64,000 nt of DNA from Marinobacter salarius (GTDB taxonomy: Bacteria; Pseudomonadota; Gammaproteobacteria; Pseudomonadales; Oleiphilaceae): the NCBI GenBank assembly GCA_000831005.1, contig CP007152.1:2728001-2792000 (forward strand), read 5' to 3'. Both the position numbers and the translations under genes were made by a program. The notes below the pieces were generated by a model that searched no databases, was not told the origin of the DNA, and was given only the letters and a program-made list of their open reading frames with translations. Shown here piece after piece: positions 1-10,553 of this stretch. The stretch's first letter is position 1. Every line of letters begins with the position of its first letter.

Positions 1-167
1 GCGAATGGCTGGTGATGACCGCTAAGGATGCGGTCAAGTGCCGCGGGATCGCCCCTGACAACACCTGGGTCCTGTCTGTCACGGCCAGCCTCCCCGAGGT
101 GTTTTCCGAGGCGTTCGTGGCCCGCGTCAATGACTGCAACCAATCGCTGGATACAATGACATTGTGA
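1..167 (+). CDS. lpxK: Tetraacyldisaccharide 4'-kinase LpxK, C-terminal end (5' end outside window)
   Basis: Only the last 54 codons are present, read in the third frame and ending in TGA at 165-167. The fragment contains [17 protein letters not shown], matching the conserved MTxKDAVKC segment near the C-terminus of LpxK. LpxK phosphorylates the lipid A disaccharide precursor at the inner membrane. The stop lies 10 bases before the next gene, and kdsB follows, so lipid A and KDO functions share one transcription unit, as in many gammaproteobacteria. The identification rests on the short conserved tail and this gene order. Confidence 0.85.
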   Translation, partial: EWLVMTAKDAVKCRGIAPDNTWVLSVTASLPEVFSEAFVARVNDCNQSLDTMTL

Positions 168-177
168 GAACCGCACC

Positions 178-366
178 ATGGATAAAAAACTGATGGCCCT
201 GCTGGCCTGTCCGGTATGCAAAGGTGACCTGAAGCTGAACGACGCCAAAACCGAGCTTGTCTGCTATCAGGATGCGATGGCCTTTCCGGTTCGCGAGGGG
301 ATACCGGTGATGCTCGCCACCGAAGCCCGGACTCTGACGACCGACGAGCGACTCCACAAACGCTGA
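178..366 (+). CDS. Trm112 family (YcaR-like) small zinc-ribbon protein
   Basis: A 62-residue protein beginning [19 protein letters not shown]. The CPVCK motif near residue 11 and the later REGIPVML segment are typical of the Trm112/YcaR family (UPF0434), small proteins found between lpxK and kdsB in enterobacteria and pseudomonads. The second metal-binding cysteine pair of eukaryotic Trm112 is incomplete here: only one further Cys is seen, near residue 29. The biochemical role in bacteria is not established; the eukaryotic relative is a methyltransferase activator. It is 12 bases upstream of kdsB and clearly in the same operon. Confidence 0.9.
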   Translation: MDKKLMALLACPVCKGDLKLNDAKTELVCYQDAMAFPVREGIPVMLATEARTLTTDERLHKR

Positions 367-378
367 CAGGAAGCCCGT

Positions 379-1176
379 ATGTCCTACACCGTCGTTATCC
401 CGGCACGTTATGCCTCTACTCGGCTGCCTGGCAAGCCATTGGCAGACATTGCCGGCAAGCCGATGATTGAGCACGTCTATGAGCGGGCGTGTGAAAGTCA
501 GGCTGGTCGTGTGGTGATCGCCACGGATGACGAACGCATCAAGGCCGCCTGTGCCGCCTTCGGCGCGGAAGTAGTGATGACCTCCGCCAACCACGCCAGT
601 GGTACGGACCGTCTTGAAGAGGTAGCTCGAAAACTGGGGTTTGGTTCGGACAACCGGGTTGTCAACGTTCAGGGTGATGAACCCTTGATCCCACCGGAAC
701 TGATTGACCAGGTGGCCGCAAACCTCGAAGCTCACCCTGACGCAGCCATCGCCACCCTCTGCGAGCGGATTCCTGACGCCACCAGTGTGTTCAATCCCAA
801 TGTTGTCAAAGTGGTTTTCGATAACCGGGGCATGGCCCACTACTTCAGCCGGGCGCCGATTCCCTGGGCCCGGGATGCGTGGCAGGACGGTGGCGACACC
901 GCCGCGGCGCGGCCGCTACCGGAAGACAGCAATTACTATCGTCACATTGGCATCTACGGCTACCGCGTCAGCCTCCTGCGGAATTTCGTGACCTGGGCGC
1001 CAGCCCCGACCGAAGTCACTGAATCCCTGGAACAGCTGCGGGCACTCTACAATGGCGCCCGCATTCACGTCGAAGAAGCGTGCCGGATGCCACCCGCGGG
1101 CGTGGATACCGCCGAGGATCTAGAGCGTCTGCGGCAAATCATGATTACCAGACAAAAGGGGGCAGGACACCCATGA
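379..1176 (+). CDS. kdsB: 3-deoxy-manno-octulosonate cytidylyltransferase KdsB
   Basis: 265 residues, slightly longer than the usual ~250. It activates KDO as CMP-KDO for attachment to lipid A. The N-terminus carries the nucleotidyltransferase signature [16 protein letters not shown], followed by VIATDDERI and [12 protein letters not shown], the conserved nucleotide- and metal-binding elements of KdsB. The ATG is preceded by the Shine-Dalgarno CAGGAAG. The stop codon overlaps the ATG of the next gene as ATGA (1173-1176), indicating translational coupling. Confidence 0.97.
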   Translation: MSYTVVIPARYASTRLPGKPLADIAGKPMIEHVYERACESQAGRVVIATDDERIKAACAAFGAEVVMTSANHASGTDRLEEVARKLGFGSDNRVVNVQGDEPLIPPELIDQVAANLEAHPDAAIATLCERIPDATSVFNPNVVKVVFDNRGMAHYFSRAPIPWARDAWQDGGDTAAARPLPEDSNYYRHIGIYGYRVSLLRNFVTWAPAPTEVTESLEQLRALYNGARIHVEEACRMPPAGVDTAEDLERLRQIMITRQKGAGHP

Positions 1177-1652
1177 AGCCGGAAGTAAACGTACTGTTTG
1201 TCTGTCTTGGCAACATCTGCCGTTCGCCCAGCGCAGAAGGTGTCTTTCGCCAGGTGGTTCAGCAGTCCGGGTTCGAAAGTCGCATTGCCATCGATTCCTG
1301 CGGCACCGGCGACTGGCATGTGGGCAAGGCCCCGGACGGACGCGCCATGGCCGCTGCCGGCAAGCGCGGAATCGATATCAGTGATCTCCGGGCCCGCCAG
1401 TTCCAGGCGCCGGATCTGGACCGGTTCGATTACGTACTGGTGATGGACCGTCAGAATCTCGCGGACGTCAGGGATATCTGGCAGCAACATGGCGGGACCG
1501 AGCCGGCATTGTTTCTGGGGTTTGGTCGTTCTGATGAAGAGGAAGTGCCGGACCCATACTACGGTGGCGACCAGGGCTTCGAGCACGTACTTGACCTGAT
1601 TACCGAGGCCAGTGAAGGTCTTCTTGAGCATATCCGGGAGCGGCTGGTGTGA
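1173..1652 (+). CDS. Low molecular weight protein-tyrosine phosphatase
   Basis: 159 residues. The P-loop [14 protein letters not shown] near the N-terminus contains the CX5R(S/T) phosphatase signature, and the DPYYGG segment near residue 128 is the conserved general-acid loop (DPY). I chose the ATG at 1173 because it overlaps the kdsB stop and puts the P-loop about 10 residues in, as in the family; the frame is open further upstream. Its own stop overlaps the GTG start of murB (GTGA, 1649-1652). In some bacteria this family dephosphorylates tyrosine kinases of polysaccharide export. Whether it does so here is unknown; its placement between KDO and peptidoglycan genes suggests an envelope role. 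Confidence 0.93.
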   Translation: MKPEVNVLFVCLGNICRSPSAEGVFRQVVQQSGFESRIAIDSCGTGDWHVGKAPDGRAMAAAGKRGIDISDLRARQFQAPDLDRFDYVLVMDRQNLADVRDIWQQHGGTEPALFLGFGRSDEEEVPDPYYGGDQGFEHVLDLITEASEGLLEHIRERLV

Positions 1653-2682
1653 CCCGTTCCGGGGAGATCAGGGAGAACGTGTCCCTGGGGACGATGAACA
1701 GTCTTGGTATCGAGGCGAGGGCGCGGTATTTTGTGTCAGTCACCACTGTCGAGGCGCTCCGGAGAGCGCTGGCGTGGGCATCGGAAGCATCGGTTGAGCC
1801 GCTCCTGCTCGGAGGTGGCAGCAACCTGGTATTTGCAGGGGATTATCCGGGGCTGGTGATTCGCATCGCCATCGCACGCCGGTGCTGGGAGCAGGTTAGT
1901 GGCGACGAGGCGACACTGGTACTGGGCGCTGGTGAAAACTGGCACGAAAGTGTGTTGTACGCGGCTTCCTCCGGCTACAGAGGGATTGAAAATCTTGCGC
2001 TGATTCCTGGCACTGTCGGGGCGGCACCGGTTCAGAACATCGGAGCTTATGGCACGGAGTTGCAGGACACCCTGGTGGATATCCGGGCCCTGGATCGGCA
2101 GACCGGCAACGAAGTGGTGCTGACGAACAGTCTGTGCCATTTCAGCTATCGTGACAGCGTGTTCAAACACGAACCCGGGCGCTACGTCATCACAGAGGTT
2201 CGTCTGAGATTGTCCCGCACCCGACCATTCTCACTGGATTATCGTGACCTCTGCGACTATTTCGACGGGCAGGACCTGCGCGATCTCACTCCGCTTGATG
2301 TCGCCAGTGCCGTGATGGCTGTTCGTCGACGCAAATTGCCTGATCCGGAACAGCTTCCCAATGCCGGCAGCTTCTTCAAGAACCAGTTGTGCCAATGGCA
2401 ACCTGGGAGTCATTGAAGGAGCAACACCCAGAGATCGCCGGCTACCCCGGTGATGACAATGCCAAGGTGGCGGCCGCATGGCTGATCGACCAGTGTGGCT
2501 GGAAGGGGTATCGCAATAGCCGCGTTGGCGTCCATAACCGTCAGGCACTGGTGTTGGTGAACCATTCGAATGGCAGCGGTCAGGACGTGTTGGCATTGGC
2601 CAACCGTATCCGGGAGGATGTTGAAGCCCGCTTTGGTATTGCGCTGGAAATGGAACCGGGCGTAATCGGTTCATGCCCATAG
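1649..2682 (+). CDS. murB: UDP-N-acetylenolpyruvoylglucosamine reductase MurB (frameshift near 2383)
   Basis: MurB reduces UDP-GlcNAc-enolpyruvate to UDP-MurNAc in peptidoglycan synthesis, using FAD and NADPH. The N-terminal half has the FAD-binding LLGGGSNLVFAGDY and NLALIPGTVGAAPVQNIGAYG; the C-terminal half has AAWLIDQCGWKG, QALVLVN and the final GIALEMEP. The two halves are in different frames. At 2383-2384 the sequence AACCAG should read AACCCAG, giving the invariant GSFFKNPVV. Restoring one C yields 344 residues, the normal length. Translation starts at GTG 1649, coupled to the preceding stop. The break is probably a sequencing deletion, since the gene is essential and otherwise intact. 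Confidence 0.93.
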
Positions 2683-2704
2683 GGCAGGCCTGAACCGATT
2701 ACGC
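2660..2704. terminator. Bidirectional hairpin between murB and proS
   Basis: A perfect 14-bp inverted repeat, GCGTAATCGGTTCA (2660-2673) and its complement (2691-2704), encloses a second small stem TGCCC-ATA-GGGCA (2674-2686). It overlaps the last murB codons and lies just before the convergent proS stop. There is no U-tract on either side, so it may act as an RNA-stabilising or Rho-assisted bidirectional terminator. Confidence 0.65.
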
Positions 2705-2719
2705 TCGTTGCACGGTTCC

Positions 2720-4452
2720 TTAAAGGCCGTTGCGGGGGGAGGCGCTAATCAGGAAGGGGAGTGCCTCAGCGAGTGGAATATCCTGCTTGTCTTCGTCACG
2801 GCGGCCCTTGTATTCCAGGGTTTCTGCCGTCAGGCCCCGCTCGGATACCACGAACCGGTGAGGAATGCCGATCAGTTCCATATCCGCGAACTTCACGCCC
2901 GGACGTTCGTTCCGGTCATCCAGAAGGACATCAAAACCAGCCTGGCGAAGCTGCTCATAGAGCTTTTCCCCGGCAGCCATGACCGAAGGGGATTTGTGGC
3001 CGTTCAGTGTCACGATAGCCACCTCAAACGGAGCAATGGCGTCGGGCCAGATGATGCCCTTGTCGTCATGGTTCTGCTCAATGGACGAGGCGACAATCCG
3101 GGAGACACCGATACCGTAGCAGCCCATTTCCAGGGTGGCGCTCTTGCCGTTTTCATCCAGTACCGTGGCGTTCATGGCCTTGCTGTATTTATTGCCCAGC
3201 TTGAAAATGTGGCCAACTTCAATACCGCGCCGGATTTCCAGGGTGCCCTTGCCGTCCGGGCTGGGATCGCCCTCGACCACATCGCGCAGGTCTTCCACGC
3301 GGCTCAGGGCTACATCGCGTTCCCAGTTTACGCCGGTCAGGTGGTGGCCTTCCTTGTTGGCGCCGCAGACAAAGTCCACCATGTGTGCCGCACTGCGATC
3401 GACAATGACGGGCACTGTCAGGTTCACGGGGCCGATGGAGCCGGCCTTGCAACCGACAACCTGTTCGATTTCCTCATCGGTGGCCATGGTCAGCGGTTCG
3501 GCGACATCGGGCAGGTTTTCCGCCTTGATTTCATTAAGGGTGTGATCCCCCCGAAGAATCAGGCAATCAGGCCACTGTGGCCGTTGTCGTCTTCTTCGGC
3601 CTTGACCAGCAAGGTCTTGGCGCAGCGACTGGCGTCTACGTTCAGGAATGTGGCAACGGCCTCTATGGTCCGTTGCTCTGGTGTGGCCACCTCCGCCATT
3701 TCTTCGGAAGGCGATGAGCGGTCTCCGGCAGGCGCAACGGCTTCGGCTTTCTCAATGTTGGCGGCATAGTCGCTGTCGGTGCTGAACACAATGGCGTCTT
3801 CACCGGATGAGGCCAGTACATGGAACTCGTGGGACGCGCTTCCGCCGATAGCGCCTGAATCCGCCTCGACGGGGCGGTAATCCAGGCCCAGTCGATCAAA
3901 GATGGCGCAGTAGGTGCGATGCATGACCTGATACGTGTCGTTCAATGATTCCGCATTCACATGGAACGAGTAAGCGTCCTTCATGATGAATTCCCGCGCA
4001 CGCATCACGCCGAACCGGGGACGTCGTTCATCGCGGAACTTGGTCTGGATCTGGTAGAAGTTCGCGGGCAATTCCTTGTAGCTTTTCAGCTCGTTGCGGA
4101 TCAGATCGGTGATGACCTCCTCGTGGGTGGGCCCGAAGCAGAAGTCGCGACCATGGCGGTCGTTCATCCGCAGTAGTTCACCGCCATACTGTTCCCAGCG
4201 CCCGGATTCCTGCCACAGCTCCGCCGGCTGTACCGCGGGCATCAGCACTTCCTGTGCGCCACTCTTGTCCATTTCCTCGCGCACGATGCGTTCAACCTTG
4301 CGAAGCACCCTCAATCCCATTGGCAGCCAGGAGTAGAGGCCGGAGGCCAGTTTTCGGATCATTCCTGCCCGGAGCATCATTTGATGGCTGATGATCTCGG
4401 CATCGGCAGGCGTTTCTTTTTGGGTGGCAATCAGGTAGCGGCTTGCTCGCAT
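2720..4452 (-). CDS. proS: Prolyl-tRNA synthetase ProS, bacterial type with editing domain (frameshift near 3562)
   Basis: Class II aminoacyl-tRNA synthetase charging tRNA-Pro. The N-terminal part starts [15 protein letters not shown] and includes [14 protein letters not shown] (motif 1 region) and [14 protein letters not shown] (motif 2). The central INS/YbaK-like editing insertion spans the break, with [10 protein letters not shown] and [11 protein letters not shown]. The C-terminus carries the anticodon-binding domain ([19 protein letters not shown]). At 3562-3563 a missing G (C on the coding strand) breaks the frame; restoring it joins GLIA to [17 protein letters not shown] and gives 577 residues, the family length. 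It faces murB tail to tail. Confidence 0.95.
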
Positions 4453-4560
4453 TGTGTTATCCGTAAGCAGTTGAGAAGGGGTTCTTTATTTATCCTGTCG
4501 TGCTCGCTATTGTACGGAGCGATTACCACGAGGTACAGATGGACATTGGGAGAGCTGCGA

Positions 4561-4989
4561 ATGACACTGACCGCAACTGAAGTCGAGGCCGTTATCAGGG
4601 CCGGTGTGCCTATGGCCGAGGATATCGGATTTACCGTCGACGAAGCGCGGGAAGACGGGTTCGCCCGCACCCGCCTGGTGTTTTCCGAACGCCTGATTCG
4701 CCCCGGCGGCACACTGTCTGGCCCGGTGCAGATGGCCCTGGCGGATGCGTCCATGTACGCGGCAGTGATGGCCGCCATTGGTCAGGTTGAGATGGCGGTG
4801 ACCAGCAACCTGTCGATCAATTTCCTGCATAAGCCGGCACCGGACGACCTGATAGGGGAGGCGAGGGTTCTGCGGATGGGGCGCCGACTTGCTTTTTGCG
4901 AGGTGCGGTTGCTATCCGGGCAGGGAAACGAGGAGAAACTGGTCGCCCATGTAACGGGCAGCTATGCTTTACCGTATAACCGCGACTGA
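4561..4989 (+). CDS. PaaI-type hotdog thioesterase family protein
   Basis: 142 residues. The segment RPGGTLSGPVQMALADASMYAAVMA matches the hotdog-fold active-site helix of PaaI/YdiI-type acyl-CoA thioesterases (G-x-x-GP...DA), followed by TSNLSINFLHKPAPDDLIGEARVLRMGRRL, the usual beta-sheet pattern. I chose the ATG at 4561 because GGAGAG sits seven bases upstream and the hotdog core begins at once; the frame is open further upstream. Substrate unknown. The stop is 10 bases before a TetR-type gene with which it probably forms an operon. Confidence 0.82.
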   Translation: MTLTATEVEAVIRAGVPMAEDIGFTVDEAREDGFARTRLVFSERLIRPGGTLSGPVQMALADASMYAAVMAAIGQVEMAVTSNLSINFLHKPAPDDLIGEARVLRMGRRLAFCEVRLLSGQGNEEKLVAHVTGSYALPYNRD

Positions 4990-4999
4990 AGCAGGAGAT

Positions 5000-5614
5000 A
5001 TGACCGAAGAAACCGTAGATATCACGCCTCGCCGTCAGCCTGTTCAGGCCAGAAGCCGCGAGCGCGTGAATAGCATTCTCAGCCATGCGGCAGCGATTTT
5101 CCACGAGGTGGGTGTCGATGCCACCAGTATGTCTGCCATTGCCCGTCAGTCCGGCATGTCACTCGCCTCCCTCTATCGTTACTTTCCCAACAAGGCGGCC
5201 ATCGTAAAGGCGATTGCTGAAGGGCATGTTGAGCGCATGGAGACGGCGTTGCGGGAGCGGCTCCAGACTCTGGAGCTGGTGGATGCCGTAGACGTTCTGA
5301 TTGACCTGTTCTATGAGTTTTATCGGACCGAACCTGCCTATTCCGTGATCTGGAGCGGGGTGGAATCGATGCCCGAATTGCGGGACCTGGATATCCGTGA
5401 GCTCTACAGCCATGCCCGCGACCTGGATAACCGCTTGCGGGACGTCTGCCCCCGCATTCCGGAAGACCGTCGGTGGACGGCGAGCCTGATGTTGCCCCGC
5501 TCGGCCGGAACCGTTCTCAGGCTTGCGGCTACCCTGCCGGACGATCAGGCCCGTTCGATGGTGAGTGAGCTCAAATGCATGGCCCGGGCCTATCTGGCTG
5601 AGCTCATCCGCTAG
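5000..5614 (+). CDS. TetR/AcrR family transcriptional regulator
   Basis: 204 residues from the ATG at 5000, preceded by GCAGGAGAT. The N-terminal helix-turn-helix is clear: RERVNSILSHAAAIFHEVG, then TSMSAIARQSGMSLASLYRYFPNKAAIV. The C-terminal ligand domain ends ARAYLAELIR. It directly follows the thioesterase gene, so it may respond to an acyl or aromatic compound, but that is inference. It converges on the Lrp-type gene with only four bases between the stops. Confidence 0.9.
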   Translation: MTEETVDITPRRQPVQARSRERVNSILSHAAAIFHEVGVDATSMSAIARQSGMSLASLYRYFPNKAAIVKAIAEGHVERMETALRERLQTLELVDAVDVLIDLFYEFYRTEPAYSVIWSGVESMPELRDLDIRELYSHARDLDNRLRDVCPRIPEDRRWTASLMLPRSAGTVLRLAATLPDDQARSMVSELKCMARAYLAELIR

Positions 5615-5618
5615 CAAG

Positions 5619-6116
5619 TCAGGACAGATACCCCAGAGGCAGGGCCGTGCTGTCAATAACCCGCCTCAGCACAAAGCTGGAGTGCACACCACTGACGCCC
5701 TGGATGCGGGTGATGCGATTTAGCAGAAAGTGGTGATAATGATCCATGTCGGGCACTACCACCTTGAGCATGTAATCGGCGTCCTGGCCGGTAATCAGGT
5801 AGCATTCCTGAACTTCGGGGTATTCACCCACCTGCCGCTCGAACGTGGCAAAGCGTTCGGGGGTGTGCCGGTCCATGCCGATGAGTATGATCGCCGTAAG
5901 GGACAGTCCCAGCTTTTTGTGATCAAGGATTGTTACCTGCCGAACTATGATCCCGGCGTCCTCCAGTGCGCGGACCCGTCGCAGGCAAGGGGAGGGTGAA
6001 AGACCGACTTTGTCTGCCAGCTCCTGGTTTGTCAGCGAGCCATTCTGTTGCAACTGTTCGAGGATATGACGGTCAATCCTGTCGATTTTAACAAGCGACT
6101 TGTCGGAAGTTGACAT
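5619..6116 (-). CDS. Lrp/AsnC family transcriptional regulator
   Basis: 165 residues. An N-terminal winged HTH (IDRHILEQLQQNGSLTNQELADKVGLSPSPCLRRVRALEDAG) is followed by the RAM/AsnC effector domain with CYLITGQDADYMLKVVVPDM, the amino-acid-binding element. Length and architecture are those of Lrp. It is transcribed away from leuA across a 146-bp shared upstream region, so regulation of leucine synthesis, autoregulation, or both is plausible. The start is supported by GAAGGTG upstream. Confidence 0.93.
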   Translation of the reverse strand: MSTSDKSLVKIDRIDRHILEQLQQNGSLTNQELADKVGLSPSPCLRRVRALEDAGIIVRQVTILDHKKLGLSLTAIILIGMDRHTPERFATFERQVGEYPEVQECYLITGQDADYMLKVVVPDMDHYHHFLLNRITRIQGVSGVHSSFVLRRVIDSTALPLGYLS

Positions 6117-6241
6117 AAAATTGCACCTTCAGTGAGTATCCTGGAATATTGTGTCTATTCTGGGTTTCTTAAGGGAGAAAAAGCAATCATTTTCCCCGTG
6201 TGACGCGTTATCCTGATACACAATCAATGAATTCCCCGTGA

Positions 6242-7961
<1,720 letters not shown>

Positions 7962-7966
7962 AAAAG

Positions 7967-7992
7967 AAAAAGCCGGCGAATGCCGGCTTTTT
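7967..7992. terminator. Rho-independent bidirectional terminator after leuA
   Basis: The stem AAAAAGCCGGC (7967-7977) pairs perfectly with GCCGGCTTTTT (7982-7992) around a GAAT loop. A-rich sequence on the left and T-rich on the right let it work for leuA on the plus strand and for the cold-shock gene arriving from the minus strand. Confidence 0.92.
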
Positions 7993-8038
7993 CGGATTCC
8001 CTGTGCCCGTGAGGGGCATAGGGCGGGGTCGCGTAACC

Positions 8039-8248
8039 TCAGACTGGGGTTACGTTTTCCGCCTGGGGACCTTTCGGACCCTGAGTCACGGTAAACTGCA
8101 CCTGTTGACCTTCGGTCAGGGTGCGGAAACCGCTCGCGTTGATTGCACTATAGTGAACGAAAACGTCACTGCCACCGTCCTGGGCGATAAAGCCGAAGCC
8201 CTTGGACTCGTTAAACCACTTTACGTGGCCTGTTTTTGTATCTGACAT
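8039..8248 (-). CDS. Cold-shock protein, CspA family
   Basis: 69 residues, a single OB-fold cold-shock domain. The RNP1 motif KGFGFIAQ and RNP2-like VFVHYSAI are both present, as is the N-terminal [11 protein letters not shown]. Such proteins bind single-stranded RNA and melt secondary structure. AGGAA lies six bases before the ATG. The gene has a sigma-70 promoter about 170 bases upstream, implying the long structured leader typical of cold-inducible csp mRNAs, although not every family member is cold-induced. Confidence 0.95.
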   Translation of the reverse strand: MSDTKTGHVKWFNESKGFGFIAQDGGSDVFVHYSAINASGFRTLTEGQQVQFTVTQGPKGPQAENVTPV

Positions 8249-8446
8249 TGATCTTTCCTGTATTTCTGAAATTTTGCCCTCACGGGACCATCGGTATCCA
8301 GTCGGAATACCGGCGCTGTAAAAATTCAGAAAGTACTGAGGAAAGGGGCAACGAAGAGCACTGCGGCAGGACGTTGAAACGCATTCACCAAATACCGCTG
8401 TATTTTCACAGCAATTTCAGTATAGACCGAGTTGGGAGGGCGTCAA
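8249..8446 (-). promoter_or_regulatory. Promoter and long leader of the cold-shock gene
   Basis: On the minus strand TTGACG (8446-8441) and TATACT (8424-8419) are separated by 16 bases, an excellent sigma-70 promoter. Transcription would start near 8412, giving a leader of about 163 nt before the ATG, as in E. coli cspA where the leader acts as a thermosensor. The remaining ~120 bp up to the acyl-CoA synthetase stop holds no gene that I can support. Confidence 0.75.
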
Positions 8447-8567
8447 CGCTTTTTTTAGCACTTTATTTAAGTTTTTTAATCCGCAAAAACAACAAGTTGT
8501 CATAAAATCGTCACCAAACGGATGCACCGTTGTGGCGCAGGTTCCGATTGGTGACGGCGTCTCGTGG

Positions 8568-10442
8568 TCAGCTTTTGAACTGCTCGCTGATTTCTTCCAG
8601 TATGGCGGGGTCGTCAATCGTGCTTGGCACTGCGTAGTCCTCACCATCGGCGATTTGTCGGATTACCCGGCGCAGGATCTTGCCGGACCGGGTTTTGGGG
8701 AGTCGTTCCACGACCAACGCCTTGCGGAAGCAGGCAATAGCGCCGATTTTTTCGCGCACCATCTCAACCAGCTCTTCTTCAAGTTCGTCGTGGTCGATGG
8801 TTGCGCCGTCCTTGATCAGTACGAGCCCCACGGGCACCTGGCCTCTCATGTCGTCGTGAGCACCGACCACGCAGCATTCCGCGATGGCCGGGTGGGCCGC
8901 CACCACTTCCTCCATCTCTCCGGTGGACAACCGGTGGCCCGCGACGTTGATAACGTCGTCCGTTCTTCCCATCACGAACACATAGCCGTCTTCATCAACA
9001 AATCCTCCATCACCGGAACTGTAGAAACCTTCGATGGGGGCAAGATAAGTGTTACGGAATCGGGCGTCGTCACCCCAGACCGTGGACATGCAGCCCGGAG
9101 GCAATGGCAGCTTAACGGCAATCTGGCCCTGTTCGCCGGCGGGCACCTGATGGCCCTCCATGTCTACCACCTGAACGTTGAATCCGGGGGACGGAAGCGT
9201 GGCGGAGCCGGGTTTCGTCGTCATCATTTCGATGCCCACCGGGTTGCAGCAGATTGCCCAGCCGGTTTCGGTTTGCCACCAATGGTCCAGTATTGGCAGG
9301 CGGGTATGTTCCTTCAGCCATTCGTAGGTGGGTGGGTCCAGTCGTTCGCCGGCCAGGAAGAGGCGCTTCAGGGAACTGATGTCGTAGCGGGACAGCTGAT
9401 CAGCCTCAGGGTCTTCCTTGCGGACCGCCCGGAAGGCGGTCGGTGCCGTGAACAACAGATTCACGCCGTGGTCCTGGACCACGCGCCAGAAGGCGCCGGC
9501 ATCCGGAGTTTTGACCGGCTTGCCCTCGTAAAGGATGGTGGTGCAGCCTGCAAACAAGGGGGCATAGACGATATAGCTGTGCCCGACCACCCAGCCAACG
9601 TCCGATGCGGCCCAGTAGACATCTCCCGGGCTGGCGTCGTAAACCAGGTGCATGCTGTAGCGAAGAGCGACGGCATGGCCGCCGTTGTCGCGCACAACGC
9701 CCTTGGGTTTACCGGTGGTTCCGGACGTGTAGAGGATATAAAGCGGGTCGGTGGCCCTGACAGGCACCGGGTCTACCGCCCGGGCCCGGCTAACCATTTC
9801 ACCCCAGTCGAAATCGCGACCTTCCTGAAGCGTGGCCTGAGCCTGCGGGCGCTGAAACACAATGCAACACTCGGGCTTGTGGTCCGCCTGATCGATGGCT
9901 TTGTCCACCAAGGGCTTGTATTCGATGACCTTGCTGACTTCGATGCCGCAGGAGGCTGTGATGACGGCCTTGGGCTTGGCATCATCGATGCGCACCGCCA
10001 GTTCATTGGATGCGAAACCGCCAAAGACCACGGAATGAATGGCGCCAATCCGGGCGCATCCCAGCATGGCAATGACGGCTTCCGGAATCATGGGCATGTA
10101 GAGAATCACCCGGTCACCCTTGGTGATGCCTCTGTCCTGGAGGGCACCGGCGAAGGTTGCCACCTCACGGGTGAGCTCATTGTAGGTGTATGAGCGGGTG
10201 GTGCCGGTGACCGGAGAATCGTAAATCAGGGCTTTCTGTTCGCCGCGCCCGGCCCGGATGTTGGCATCCAGTGCTATGTCGGAGGTGTTAAGGACGCCAT
10301 CGGGAAACCACTCCCCATGTCCGTTATCGGTGGGCTGCCAGATGGTTTTCGGGGGCTCCATCCAGTCAATGGCAGACGCTTTCTCGCGCCAGAAGGCGTC
10401 AGGCTGGTCGATTGATTGCCTGAACTCGGAGTGGTAGTCCAT
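8568..10442 (-). CDS. prpE: Propionyl-CoA synthetase PrpE-like acyl-CoA synthetase
   Basis: Adenylate-forming enzyme of 624 residues, close to the usual ~630. It has the P-loop YILYTSGTTGKPKGVVR, the hinge region GRTDDVINVAGHRLSTGEMEE and the catalytic-lysine segment LPKTRSGKILRRVIR. The order and YHSEFRQSIDQPDAFWREKA opening match PrpE rather than AcsA (shorter N-terminus, NPVGIEMMTTKPGS). I chose the ATG at 10442 because GAGGTGG is five bases upstream; a GTG lies three codons earlier. No other propionate genes are adjacent, so exact acyl preference (propionate, acetate or other short acids) cannot be read from context. Confidence 0.88.
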   Translation of the reverse strand: MDYHSEFRQSIDQPDAFWREKASAIDWMEPPKTIWQPTDNGHGEWFPDGVLNTSDIALDANIRAGRGEQKALIYDSPVTGTTRSYTYNELTREVATFAGALQDRGITKGDRVILYMPMIPEAVIAMLGCARIGAIHSVVFGGFASNELAVRIDDAKPKAVITASCGIEVSKVIEYKPLVDKAIDQADHKPECCIVFQRPQAQATLQEGRDFDWGEMVSRARAVDPVPVRATDPLYILYTSGTTGKPKGVVRDNGGHAVALRYSMHLVYDASPGDVYWAASDVGWVVGHSYIVYAPLFAGCTTILYEGKPVKTPDAGAFWRVVQDHGVNLLFTAPTAFRAVRKEDPEADQLSRYDISSLKRLFLAGERLDPPTYEWLKEHTRLPILDHWWQTETGWAICCNPVGIEMMTTKPGSATLPSPGFNVQVVDMEGHQVPAGEQGQIAVKLPLPPGCMSTVWGDDARFRNTYLAPIEGFYSSGDGGFVDEDGYVFVMGRTDDVINVAGHRLSTGEMEEVVAAHPAIAECCVVGAHDDMRGQVPVGLVLIKDGATIDHDELEEELVEMVREKIGAIACFRKALVVERLPKTRSGKILRRVIRQIADGEDYAVPSTIDDPAILEEISEQFKS

Positions 10443-10553
10443 AACATCCACCTCGCATCACTGTTGTTGTTGTGTTTTGTAATACCCACAACTTTAGGCG
10501 CTTTGAGGTATAGGACTACTAGACCATAGGCTAAGTTTCTGTCTTTTTGAAAG

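Noticed and set aside
2389..2682. Separate 97-residue gene after murB
   Set aside because: It is the C-terminal MurB domain displaced by one missing base.
2708..3769. 353-codon plus-strand frame opposite proS
   Set aside because: It covers the conserved proS region including the frameshift and has no family features.
8532..10193. 553-codon open frame on the plus strand opposite the acyl-CoA synthetase
   Set aside because: It is entirely antisense to a fully conserved gene, has no recognisable domain and reflects high-GC codon usage.
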